NCBI GenBank assembly: GCA_963666755.2
Contig: CAXXGW010000009.1
Location: forward strand, 1,736,001 to 1,800,000
Length of the DNA stretch: 64,000 bases
Direction: 5' to 3'
Origin: CAXXOK01 sp963666755
GTDB lineage: Bacteria; Bacillota; Clostridia; Christensenellales; Aristaeellaceae
The position numbers and the translations under genes were made by a program. Shown in pieces: positions 42,688 through 50,908 of the stretch. The notes below the pieces were generated by a model, which was not told the DNA's origin, made no database searches, and was given only the letters and a program-made list of their open reading frames with translations. Every line of letters starts with the position of its first letter. The stretch's first letter is position 1.

Positions 42688-42710
42688 AAACGCTTAATTT
42701 GTAAGCGTTT
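42688..42710. promoter_or_regulatory. Perfect 9-bp inverted repeat, LacI/cre-like
   Basis: AAACGCTTA at 42688-42696 and TAAGCGTTT at 42702-42710, with a 5-nt centre. TTGTAAGCGTTT within it resembles the left and central part of a catabolite-response element. It lies about 200 bp upstream of the CUT1 promoter. Confidence 0.35.
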
Positions 42711-43428
42711 CGCGGCTTCACAACACATCAGAGCCATACAGGGAGAGGTGATTTCCTCCCTGTAACTTGTACCCTTTTCCTATTCCGGAAATGAATTTTT
42801 CCTGATTGCATCTGGCTTTCGAGGCCTTGAGCGATGCATATTTTAATCGATTTGGTCATTGGTTCTCCATTATTTACACATTTATTGCCATTAGATTCCA
42901 TTTTTCGAAAGAAACCGATTTCATCTTTTTGAAAAGTATCCTGTCTTCTTCCGGTAAATCACCAGATGTTCCGAATGCCAAACCGCTTCGCGTTTCAGAA
43001 ATACTTAGTTCGTTTATGGGTTACCGTTTACAAGTAAGGCTTTCGGAACCAACCCCAAAGATGGATCTGCTGTGCCGGGCACACATGTTGTCTTTAGGTG
43101 TAATGAATGCTTGTGCTGTTCATCACGAAAACGAGCGAAGGTGCCCAAAGCCCCAAAGCTACCGCAGCACAATGCAGGATGTCACGCTTTTTAATCAGCA
43201 TGCTTACCGGCGAAACACAAGTTATTTCAGGAAGATTGCTTTGTTGCTTACGGGTTCCAAACGGAACGGGTTGCACCCTGATCCGGGCACAGTGATCCAT
43301 CGTAGACAGCTTTCGTCTGCAATAATGGTCTGCCGATGCAGTGGTTAGCTTGCTTTTCCACTCTATGACAAGAAAGATGCTTCACCGATTTTCGTTTTCT
43401 GAAAACCGCATTTTTTCGCAGAAACCTC

Positions 43429-43457
43429 TTGCGTTTTAATCCGGTGTTTGTTATAAT
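43429..43457 (+). promoter_or_regulatory. Promoter of tRNA-Ala
   Basis: TTGCGT (43429-43434), 17-nt spacer, TATAAT (43452-43457), 45 bp before the mature tRNA 5' end. Confidence 0.7.
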
Positions 43458-43501
43458 CAATAAGCTGACTTGGGGCCCTGAGGGTTCTAAGGCTGGTATC
43501 T

Positions 43502-43577
43502 GGGGCATTAGCGCAGTTGGTAGCGCGCGACATTCGCATTGTCGAGGCCAGGAGTTCGAATCTCCTATGCTCCACCA
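43502..43577 (+). tRNA. tRNA-Ala, anticodon CGC
   Basis: 76 nt with an encoded CCA. Acceptor GGGGCAT/ATGCTCC contains the G3-U70 pair that marks alanine tRNAs. Anticodon stem CGACA/TGTCG with loop TTCGCAT reads anticodon CGC (codon GCG). T-arm AGGAG-TTCGAAT-CTCCT. Its CCA end begins the left copy of a direct repeat, so it probably served as an integration site. Confidence 0.96.
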
Positions 43578-43618
43578 TAAAAGGACGTCCATCTCGATAC
43601 GAGGTTGGCGTCCTTTTT
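43575..43618. repeat. Direct repeat copy 1 (att-like), also terminator of tRNA-Ala
   Basis: Starts with the last three bases of the tRNA (CCA) and continues through a hairpin AAAAGGACG...CGTCCTTTTT with an inner CTCG/CGAG stem. Nearly identical to 44196-44239. It also forms a terminator for the small minus-strand gene that ends against it. Confidence 0.75.
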
Positions 43619-44015
43619 ATTTTACATGAGGGGAAACGGGCCATGTTTGCTGTTTTCGTTTAGATATTTCGTTTGCGATATAGACTTTGGAAATATTCAT
43701 TGCTCTGATCAGAGCATCAGTTCCCTTGAACTGAACCCTGCTTTCGTCGTACTTAACTCGTACCTTCTCAGTTTTGCTAATGATTGAAAGAATTGGAGGC
43801 AAGGCTTTTTCCAAATCTGATAATGTAAACATATCAATGCTACTATCCTTTTCTATCGAAGCTCTAGAGATATACAAAGCCTTAATTCTATTTCTTAAAA
43901 GCGAATACTGTGCTGTTCCTTCTGAAAATGCTAACTGTGCTTTTTCACACTTACTAATGGTAGTGGATATAGTCTTTATCGCAGCATATAGCTCTTCCTG
44001 TGAATAGTGATCCAT
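43617..44015 (-). CDS. Small hypothetical protein with an internal duplication
   Basis: 132 aa, helical, no signal peptide or membrane segment. Two halves align: residues about 7-58 and 70-122 share the pattern L..AI..I...ISK.EK......E...Q.......I.A..IS...I, so the protein is a tandem duplication of a helical unit of roughly 50 residues. ATG 44015 follows AGGAGGG with ideal spacing; earlier in-frame ATG codons lack this. Base composition is AT-rich, unlike the surrounding genes, and the gene lies alone between direct repeats next to a tRNA, so it is probably acquired. No family recognised. Confidence 0.75.
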   Translation of the reverse strand: MDHYSQEELYAAIKTISTTISKCEKAQLAFSEGTAQYSLLRNRIKALYISRASIEKDSSIDMFTLSDLEKALPPILSIISKTEKVRVKYDESRVQFKGTDALIRAMNISKVYIANEISKRKQQTWPVSPHVK

Positions 44016-44056
44016 TTCTCCCTCCTGAATATACCAACTTATTCTTATGATAATTG

Positions 44057-44084
44057 ATATTACCATATATTCAGAACATGTCAA
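44057..44084 (-). promoter_or_regulatory. Promoter of the island gene
   Basis: Minus strand TTGACA (44079-44084), 16-nt spacer, TAATAT (44057-44062) with an upstream TGG, 42 bp before the ATG. Confidence 0.65.
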
Positions 44085-44195
44085 ATCCCATGGTAATATT
44101 TAACATACGACGGATATTTTTTACTTACAATCTTTGCACGATTCTCCGTTTCAGAGTGCACCCACCAACGATCGTATCAATAATATCAGCGTTTT

Positions 44196-44239
44196 CCATA
44201 AAAGGACGTCCATCTCGTTTACGAGGTTGGCGTCTTTTT
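44196..44239. repeat. Direct repeat copy 2 (att-like)
   Basis: Shares the first 22 bases exactly with copy 1 and nearly all of the remaining 22 (ATAC versus TTTAC in the loop, one C fewer in the final stem). It is not preceded by a tRNA sequence, so it is not simply a second tRNA terminator. Confidence 0.75.
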
Positions 44240-44470
44240 CGCTATAACGGGAAAGACCTTACCCGTACATCTCCTATCCTGCTTCCAATCCTTTGTGTGT
44301 AACCCATACTGACGCCCAATCTTTTTGTTGTTTCCATCGCTTTTCATCCCTGCCCATGGTATGATGGGCAAGGGATTATCGTCAGCTCACGGTTCTTTTT
44401 AAGCACTATTTCTTAAGCCTGTTCGACAGGTAAAATATACACGATATCGCCGGAAAGCGGTGGGGTGAAC

Positions 44471-45529
44471 ATGCAAGGCATAAGCAGACCCAGGATAGGC
44501 TGGATTGATGTGCTCCGCTGCATTGGCATTCTGGAAATTTACATCGGTCACTTTGGGGGCGCAGCGGGCGCACTTTACCCTTTTGTGTTCAGCCATCATG
44601 TTCAGCTGTTCTTCCTGTGTGCCGGTTTTGTCGAAAACTTGAACACGGAAACATCGATTCTCCGAAACGGTGTGAAGAAGTTTTTTTCGCTTCTGCTGCC
44701 CTTCTACTGTTTTACTCTATTCTCTATGTTGCTGACCGTTCTGAATGACGGCAGCAGCTGGAATGAAATTTTACCAATGCTGCGGGGCATCCTCGCCGGC
44801 GGTGTCCGAAACCACTTCTTTGCCTGGCCAACCTGGTTCATCAGCTGTCAGTTTGTGCTTTCGATATTATTCTCCATCCTGAAAAAGATGAAAAACCGCA
44901 GCATCATGGTCATTTTGGGGATTCTCCTGTGCTGGGCCGCAGGTAAACTGTTGCCGAACTACCCTTCCCTTCCTTATAATGTAGACAGCGCTTTTCTGTA
45001 CTTAGTCTTCTATATCATCGGGTACGCAGTCTTTCCTTTCATTACGAGGCTGTTGGACGGATATGCGAAACATGCAAAAGTCCTCTGGCTCACGGGTGCG
45101 GTTGCCTTTCTTTATGCAGCCTTTCTGTACGAGGGTACGGATTTGCTTTCGCTGCTGTGGTCAAATTCGCTCTATCAGTTTGCGCTCACCATTATAAGGC
45201 CGTTGGTGATCCTTTGGTTCATGATTTTGCTTTCCTTTGCGTTGCGAAACGTGAAACCTTTCGCTCTGTTGGGCCGAAGGACGCTTTATCTGTGCGGCAA
45301 CGAGTATAATGTAAAGCTCTATATGCCTGTTTTCCTTGGGGTGTTCGGACTCCGGATGCAGAGCACAACCCCCTTGGGCGTTCTGTTCGTAAGCGCAATC
45401 GATCTGGGGATCGTCTACTTCTTGCTTGCACCATGGCAGGAAAAGTGCATAGCGCTGTTTGCCAAAAAGATGAATCAGTGGAAGGTGTTCCTTTGGCTGA
45501 AAGGGATCGGCACCCATCCCGTACCGTAA
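44471..45529 (+). CDS. Acyltransferase family 3 membrane protein
   Basis: 352 aa, about 10 TM helices. Opens with 'IGWIDVLRCIGILEIYIGHFGG', the family start with the conserved arginine and the catalytic-type histidine in IGH. Such proteins O-acylate extracellular polysaccharides or surface glycans. ATG 44471 follows GGTGGGG; GTG 44465 is the alternative. At the left edge of the polysaccharide region, so O-acetylation of the polymer is the likely role. Confidence 0.88.
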   Translation: MQGISRPRIGWIDVLRCIGILEIYIGHFGGAAGALYPFVFSHHVQLFFLCAGFVENLNTETSILRNGVKKFFSLLLPFYCFTLFSMLLTVLNDGSSWNEILPMLRGILAGGVRNHFFAWPTWFISCQFVLSILFSILKKMKNRSIMVILGILLCWAAGKLLPNYPSLPYNVDSAFLYLVFYIIGYAVFPFITRLLDGYAKHAKVLWLTGAVAFLYAAFLYEGTDLLSLLWSNSLYQFALTIIRPLVILWFMILLSFALRNVKPFALLGRRTLYLCGNEYNVKLYMPVFLGVFGLRMQSTTPLGVLFVSAIDLGIVYFLLAPWQEKCIALFAKKMNQWKVFLWLKGIGTHPVP

Positions 45530-46050
45530 TTTGCCTACAGACAGCAACAACTCCCGCTTTCAAACCATAGAGAACGCATCTAAGGTTTCGTAAACCGCAT
45601 CTGCCTTGACATCAAATGCCGAATCCGTTATCATACAGCCATTCTAACCGGTTCCTCTTTCGTTTGTAAGGCAACGGGCCTCCATTTCCCGTACGCACCG
45701 GCATCGCGCCAAGCCCCCACAATTTAGCATTGCGAGGTCGCTCTGAGATGTTGGAATATCGGACAAAAGCAATCCAGTCTGACCTCTTCCGCCCCCGTAC
45801 AATGATGCGCTCATTCGCAGTACAGGGAAAAGGCGTAACAATCGGAGGCCGATGCGCATATTCGAAATGGCTCGTTTGCGGATGAAATGCAGGCGATGCA
45901 ACCGGCCCTTGAAGGCGTGATGGGATAGGCTCAGTAAGCACCCCTTAAAAGCAATACCCGGCACTTTCCCTGTGAGTTTTGATGGGATACGATCTCGCAA
46001 TCGTCGTCCTGTGGGCGGCTTCGTAGCACATATGCGGAGGAGGGTACGTT
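45530..46050. other. Intergenic region, 521 bp, long leader
   Basis: No gene supported; open frames on the minus strand lack ribosome sites. A strong promoter at 45606-45634 would give a leader of about 410 nt before the next start codon. Confidence 0.5.
45606..45634 (+). promoter_or_regulatory. Strong promoter far upstream of the GT-C genes
   Basis: TTGACA (45606-45611), 17-nt spacer, TATCAT (45629-45634). Confidence 0.65.
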
Positions 46051-47985
46051 TTGAGCTTTATCATACCCCTGCTTTTTATCCTGGGCGCGACAGGCACCGC
46101 GACGGTTCTCAGTCGGCGGCGCTTTGAACAGCTTTTACCAGTTGTTTTAATGGCTTCGGCGCTAATGCTGTATCTTTCAGGGCTGACGGGCAGCCTGCTA
46201 CCGGGCCTTTGGGCTGTAATCGGCTGGGCCTGCCTGTTGCCGGTCTGCCTGCTTGTGTATTTTTTGAAGCGCAGAGCCCTTTTTAACGATGCTCTGACCC
46301 GTCTTCTCACGCCCGGATTGGGGATTTTTCTCTTACTCTACGTGGCGGTGTTCCTGTTGGACTATCGCCGTGGCCTGACCTGGTGGGATGAATATTCCCA
46401 TTGGGCGCCTATGGCCAAGGAAACTTTCCGGCTGAATGCGTTTTATTGCAGCACCGGATCAGCCCTCACCATGCATGCGGATTATCCCCCGGTGGTTACA
46501 CTGTTTGAGTATCTTTGGTGCAAGCTCAGCGGCGGTTACGATGTGACTTTCCTCTACCGGGGGCTTCATCTCCTGAGCTTCAGCCTGTTTTGCCCCGCAT
46601 TGAGTGGTCTGGAATGGCTAGCCGGCAAAGAGCGTATGCCGCGTGTCCGCACCGCCGTGCAGATAGTGCTGGCTGCCGTAGCCATTGTCGTCGGTTGTGG
46701 GCTGGTGCCGATGGAGTGCAATTTTTACACCTCCATTTTCAATGACCCCATCCTGGGGTTGCTGCTGGCTTTTTGCCTGGGTACGATCCTCTTTGGGAAA
46801 ACCGGATCGGCTTACCAATTGGTCAGCCTGTGCGTTGGCTTGGTTTTTATCACGCTTACCAAACAGATTGCCGTCTTTTTTGTGGCGTTAAGCGTCGCGT
46901 TCTTCCTGTTGATCGCCCTTATGGAACACCGTCGCAAGGATACGCTCCCCCGCATAGCGCGCCCCGAACTTTGGCGCTCCTTGTTCTCCACATTGCTGCT
47001 TGTCGTTGTCCCGGCGCTGTTTTTCCTCTCCTGGCGTGTAGTGCTCCGCGCAAACGGCATTACCGCCGGGTTGGAAGCATCGGCCATTGATTGGCGTCAG
47101 CTTCCGGGTATCCTTACAGATCAATCGGGAGAACTTTTCCAACGGCTAGCGGCCATCAATTTTAAGGCCGCCTTCTTCACCAGAGCACTTGGCACCCAGC
47201 CGATCAATCTGTCCGCCTTCCAGCTGCTCTTTCTGTTTCTGGCGGTCTTTCTCCTGTTCGGTCTGTATGCCAGACGCAAGGAAACCGGGATCGCGCCGCA
47301 GCGGTTTTCCTGCCTTGCGGCGGTGGCTGTTCTCGGCGGCTTTGCCTATGCAGGGCTGCTACTGCTGACCTATCTGTATCACTTTGGCGCATACGAAGGG
47401 CCGCGTTTAGCCTCATACGAGCGCTATATCGGCACGTATATTCTGGCGCTGGCTGGGCTTACGGTCATGTTGATCCTACGGCAGTTCACCCATTGGCAGA
47501 AAACGTTGGGCGGAAAGGCTTCGGTGTGGATGCTGATTGCGGTTTGCGGGTTGATCGTCTGCATGCCCCCCTCCCAATGCGACGGCCTCAGCCCCTCGCT
47601 GCAGGCGTATTCGCTGAGCCGCGACTATACGGAGGACTATTCCACCTTGCGCAGCAGCACCGGCGAAGACGCCTCCATCCTGATTGTCGCGCAGGGGGAT
47701 AAAGGGCTGGCCGGATATATCCTGCGATACGAAACGCTGCCGCGAACGGTCGATTTCATCAGTCTTGGGCAACCGAAGTATGACGGTGATGTTTGGACGG
47801 AAAACCTCAGGTTGGATGCTTTCGCAGCACGTCTGAAAGGATACGATTACCTGTATCTGTACCGGACGGATTCGGAGTTTTCGACGCTCTATGGAGCGCT
47901 GTTCCCCTCACAGACAACCGTGATGGACAAGCAACTGTACGCTGTGGTTCAGACCTCGCAGGGGATCGTGCTGCAAGCGCGCTAA
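46051..47985 (+). CDS. Polytopic membrane glycosyltransferase-like protein (GT-C type)
   Basis: 644 aa, about 12-13 hydrophobic segments. After the third or fourth TM comes WWDEYSHW (111-118); an acidic pair in the first extracellular loop is the mark of GT-C enzymes such as PMT/ArnT, which use polyprenyl-phosphate sugars at the outer face. The soluble C-terminus (about 520-644) ends with a short beta-rich domain. The start is TTG 46051 with GGAGGAGGG 6 nt before it. Followed by the PTPS-related membrane protein after 18 bp, hence an operon. Confidence 0.75.
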   Translation: MSFIIPLLFILGATGTATVLSRRRFEQLLPVVLMASALMLYLSGLTGSLLPGLWAVIGWACLLPVCLLVYFLKRRALFNDALTRLLTPGLGIFLLLYVAVFLLDYRRGLTWWDEYSHWAPMAKETFRLNAFYCSTGSALTMHADYPPVVTLFEYLWCKLSGGYDVTFLYRGLHLLSFSLFCPALSGLEWLAGKERMPRVRTAVQIVLAAVAIVVGCGLVPMECNFYTSIFNDPILGLLLAFCLGTILFGKTGSAYQLVSLCVGLVFITLTKQIAVFFVALSVAFFLLIALMEHRRKDTLPRIARPELWRSLFSTLLLVVVPALFFLSWRVVLRANGITAGLEASAIDWRQLPGILTDQSGELFQRLAAINFKAAFFTRALGTQPINLSAFQLLFLFLAVFLLFGLYARRKETGIAPQRFSCLAAVAVLGGFAYAGLLLLTYLYHFGAYEGPRLASYERYIGTYILALAGLTVMLILRQFTHWQKTLGGKASVWMLIAVCGLIVCMPPSQCDGLSPSLQAYSLSRDYTEDYSTLRSSTGEDASILIVAQGDKGLAGYILRYETLPRTVDFISLGQPKYDGDVWTENLRLDAFAARLKGYDYLYLYRTDSEFSTLYGALFPSQTTVMDKQLYAVVQTSQGIVLQAR

Positions 47986-48003
47986 GGTCAAAGGAGAATG
48001 CCT

Positions 48004-50412
48004 ATGCGAAATGCGTGGAGCGCGTGCGTCGCCCGGCTTAAAAAGGATCCTCTCCTGACAGGGCTCCTCTTGCTGGAATGCCTGATTCTTCTGTACCTTG
48101 GGGCGCAGCTTTGGAAGGCTCCCATCCGTCTGGAGGTACCGCCGTCGAGCTTTCTGGTGGCATCACCCCGGAGCGCGCAGCTCAACGAGGGTGAGACGGC
48201 CCTTGTGATCGGCAGTTCGGCGGAAACCGTGGAAACGGAAGATATCCTCTCGGATTTCTACTCCGTTTCCGCAGGAGCCTATGAACTGACGGTTCACTAC
48301 CATTCGGTACTGAACCCCGCCGCGCCTTCCAACAGCATGGCAGATTCTACTGCCACACTGTCGGTGCGCAGTTTTACCAACCCCTCCGCCGTAACCGGGG
48401 ACAGCCTTGTGCTGTGCGATGGTCGCAATGTGACGTCAACCCGGGTTTACGTATCCCTGACAGGGCGCATCAGGGATTTTCAACTGGTTTTTACGTATGC
48501 AGGCAAAGGCCAATTGCAAATCGACTCCGTATCGCTGCAGGAGCAGCCTGTATGGCGCTGGACTCGGCTGGCGGTGGCGATACTGCTTTTCGTGGTGGTT
48601 AACCTTTGCTATACCGCTTTACTCGCCAAGAACGCGCAACGCTTCGAAACGCGGATTCATACACGCCGTCATGCAATCGTGTTGCTGCTCATCCCCCTGT
48701 TTGCCAGCCTGCCACTGGCAGCAAATTTCCTGTTCGACGGGCATGACCTGACCTTTCATCTGGCACGAATCGGCGCTCTGGCGGCCGAGCTGGAAAAAGG
48801 ACAGTTCCCGGTGCGTATGCTCAGTACCATGCTGAACGGGTATGGCTACCCGACTCCTTTATACTATTGTGATCTTCTCCTTTATTTTTCGGCCCTTCTG
48901 TACAACGCGATGGTTCCGCTGATGACATGCTATCAGGCTTACGTCTTGCTGGTCAATGCAGCCACCTGCCTGACGGCGTATCTGTGTTTTTCCCGCATGA
49001 CCGGGCAAAAAACCATAGGCGTTGCGTTTGCCGCGCTGTACACGCTGTCGCCCCAACGCCTGATGACGCTCTACATCCGCGCCGCCGTTGGCGAATACAG
49101 CGCCATGATCTTCCTGCCGCTGATTATGTGGGGTTTGTGGAATCTGTACCACCGCCGGGAGGATCTGCCCATCGCTTTCCGTGCGTATCTGCCGCTGGCA
49201 CTGGGGGTTGCCGGGATCATTCAAAGCCATGTGCTGACGCTGGAAATGACCGCGCTTTTCCTGCTTGGCTTTGGGCTGGTCACCCTTAGAAGAACCCTGC
49301 AGCGGCATCGCTTATGGGCGTTGCTCAAAGCCGCCGCTTTGGCCTTGGGCTTGAGTCTCTGGTTTTTCGGCCCCCTGCTGGAAACCATGGCGGGCATGAG
49401 CGTTTGGGGAAATCAGGCGCACGTCGTCAGCAAGATGCAGAACTTTGGCCTGTATCCCGTTCAGCTGCTCGGGTTGTTTCAGCCTGCGTCAGGGGGCAAT
49501 ACAGCCGACGGTCTGTTGGGGGAGATGCCGCTCACACTTGGGCTGCCGCTGATGCTGTGCCTGTTTATGGCGTGCTATGTGCTCCTCCATCGCAACCGTT
49601 GGGCGCTGGAAAGCCAGGAAGGGTATGCCGCCCTTCCGGTAAGCGGCCTGATCGGGCTGTGCGCCGTGGCGATGACGCTGTATATCTTTCCCTGGGATAG
49701 CCTGGAGAACTGGCTTGGCGCGACCCTCGCCCACTATGGCGGTATTGTGCAGTTCCCCTGGCGTTACCTTTCCATTGCCATGATTGCCCTGTCGGCGACG
49801 GGCGCGTTTGCCTTTCAGCTCCTGCGCGCCCATGATCCCGTTTTATATCGGCGGATGACCGCCATCCTGATGGGCGCGCTGTTGCTTAGCACGGGTTATT
49901 TCTTCAGTTCCTACACAAATGCAACCGGAACCCGGCAGGTTTACGACCAGAACAGCCTGCCGCAGGGGATTTACGGGTCCATCGGCGCCGGGGAGTTTCT
50001 GCTTACCGATGTCGATATTGCAGATATTCAGCACCCTTCCGTAGCGGTGGATTCGGACAGCCTTACCGTAACCGGTTATGCCACCGATGCCCACGGCGTA
50101 CTGCTCACCTGCACCAATGGCCAAACGGAGGCAACGGCCTTACTGCCGATTTTCTGCTACGACCATTACGAGACGTACAACGCAGCTACCGGGGAAGCCA
50201 TCCCCTTGGCGGAAGGCCGAAACCGTCGCATTGCTCTACGCATTCCCGCCCATTTTCAGGGCAATATCCGGGTTTGCTATGTGCCCCCCATACGCTGGCG
50301 TCTTTATGAAGGGGTTTCTGTTCTGGCCTGGCTCTGTGTCGCTTTCCTGTTAATCCGCACCCGGAGGAAAAGCCCCGCCGTTTCCGGATCGCAGAAATCA
50401 GCTGTGCAGTAG
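48004..50412 (+). CDS. Large membrane protein, PTPS-related (YfhO-like) GT-C family
   Basis: 803 aa or slightly less. N-terminal TM, extracytoplasmic beta domain (about 35-185), then about 12 TM helices. 'FDGHDLTFHLARIGALAAEL' (acidic-His loop) and 'RAAVGEYSAMIFLPLIMWGLWNLY' match the 6-pyruvoyl-tetrahydropterin synthase-related membrane family, which despite its name consists of probable lipid-sugar glycosyltransferases. ATG 48004 is 7 nt after AAGGAG, while ATG 47998 is only 1 nt after it. A second extracytoplasmic domain forms the C-terminus before a last TM helix. Confidence 0.82.
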   Translation: MRNAWSACVARLKKDPLLTGLLLLECLILLYLGAQLWKAPIRLEVPPSSFLVASPRSAQLNEGETALVIGSSAETVETEDILSDFYSVSAGAYELTVHYHSVLNPAAPSNSMADSTATLSVRSFTNPSAVTGDSLVLCDGRNVTSTRVYVSLTGRIRDFQLVFTYAGKGQLQIDSVSLQEQPVWRWTRLAVAILLFVVVNLCYTALLAKNAQRFETRIHTRRHAIVLLLIPLFASLPLAANFLFDGHDLTFHLARIGALAAELEKGQFPVRMLSTMLNGYGYPTPLYYCDLLLYFSALLYNAMVPLMTCYQAYVLLVNAATCLTAYLCFSRMTGQKTIGVAFAALYTLSPQRLMTLYIRAAVGEYSAMIFLPLIMWGLWNLYHRREDLPIAFRAYLPLALGVAGIIQSHVLTLEMTALFLLGFGLVTLRRTLQRHRLWALLKAAALALGLSLWFFGPLLETMAGMSVWGNQAHVVSKMQNFGLYPVQLLGLFQPASGGNTADGLLGEMPLTLGLPLMLCLFMACYVLLHRNRWALESQEGYAALPVSGLIGLCAVAMTLYIFPWDSLENWLGATLAHYGGIVQFPWRYLSIAMIALSATGAFAFQLLRAHDPVLYRRMTAILMGALLLSTGYFFSSYTNATGTRQVYDQNSLPQGIYGSIGAGEFLLTDVDIADIQHPSVAVDSDSLTVTGYATDAHGVLLTCTNGQTEATALLPIFCYDHYETYNAATGEAIPLAEGRNRRIALRIPAHFQGNIRVCYVPPIRWRLYEGVSVLAWLCVAFLLIRTRRKSPAVSGSQKSAVQ

Positions 50413-50908
50413 ACCGGCGTAGGTCGGGTGTATCTGACCCCAGTCAAGCGAAGCCCGATTCGCGTACACGCTGTAAGGATTCATCCCAGCCAGTAGCACC
50501 GCAAGGCCCCGCATCGCCTGTAACGGAGTTGTGCATCCGGTGTTCTTGCGTTATACTGTCTACAGTTGCCCCGCCAAAACCATCCGCTTACACATGCGCC
50601 TGTGCTCCGTTGCCTTAGATATACCCTTCAGGGGGAGCGCGGCACAAGCGCCCGTGTCAGCCTTGCCGCCGACGGTTTCCCCGTTTCCTTTATCTCCCGG
50701 AAAGGACTCCGTCACCCGGTTTGCGCGCGAATCGGCTTCACGCGAAACCACGCCCGGCAGCCGTCGGAGCAGTTCCATTCCGGGGCAGCATGCCGCTTAC
50801 GACTTACAGTGCCGGAGCGGGGTTGAACGGAAGAAGCAAGCCTTTTCCGGATCTATACTCCACGCCTTGCAACCCATATTATCCTATCAACATTTGGGGG
50901 ATCCGATC
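50413..50908. other. Intergenic region, 496 bp
   Basis: Contains a promoter (50529-50557) and a leader of about 345 nt. Open frames here have no ribosome site. Confidence 0.5.
50529..50557 (+). promoter_or_regulatory. Promoter upstream of the Gpi18-like gene
   Basis: TTGTGC (50529-50534), 17-nt spacer, TATACT (50552-50557). Confidence 0.5.

Larger units (their letters stand above)
42401..43501. other. Intergenic region, about 1.1 kb, AT-richer than neighbours
   Basis: Holds the CUT1 operon promoter at the left end, an inverted repeat (42688-42710) and the tRNA promoter at the right end. A 180-codon plus-strand frame from 42806 has no ribosome site, atypical composition and no recognised family, and I do not call it. 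The low GC suggests old acquired or decayed DNA. Confidence 0.5.
43575..44239. mobile_element. Small AT-rich island inserted at the tRNA-Ala 3' end
   Basis: About 620 bp between two near-identical 44-bp repeats, the left one starting at the tRNA CCA end. The DNA is clearly AT-richer (for example 21 G/C in 43861-43920) than the genome around it. It carries one gene with its own promoter and no integrase, so it would be a passive cargo or the remnant of a larger element that used tRNA-Ala as attachment site. Confidence 0.5.
44016..44470. other. Intergenic region, 455 bp
   Basis: Contains the island gene promoter, the right direct repeat and, at 44357-44365, a TGG-TATGAT extended -10 that may drive the acyltransferase gene. 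No further gene. Confidence 0.5.

Noticed and set aside
42806..43348. 180-codon plus-strand frame in the AT-rich region left of the tRNA
   Set aside because: TTG start without ribosome site, no domain, and no coding-type composition; may be decayed DNA.
43575..44239. Insertion sequence
   Set aside because: The repeats are direct, not terminal inverted, and no transposase is encoded.
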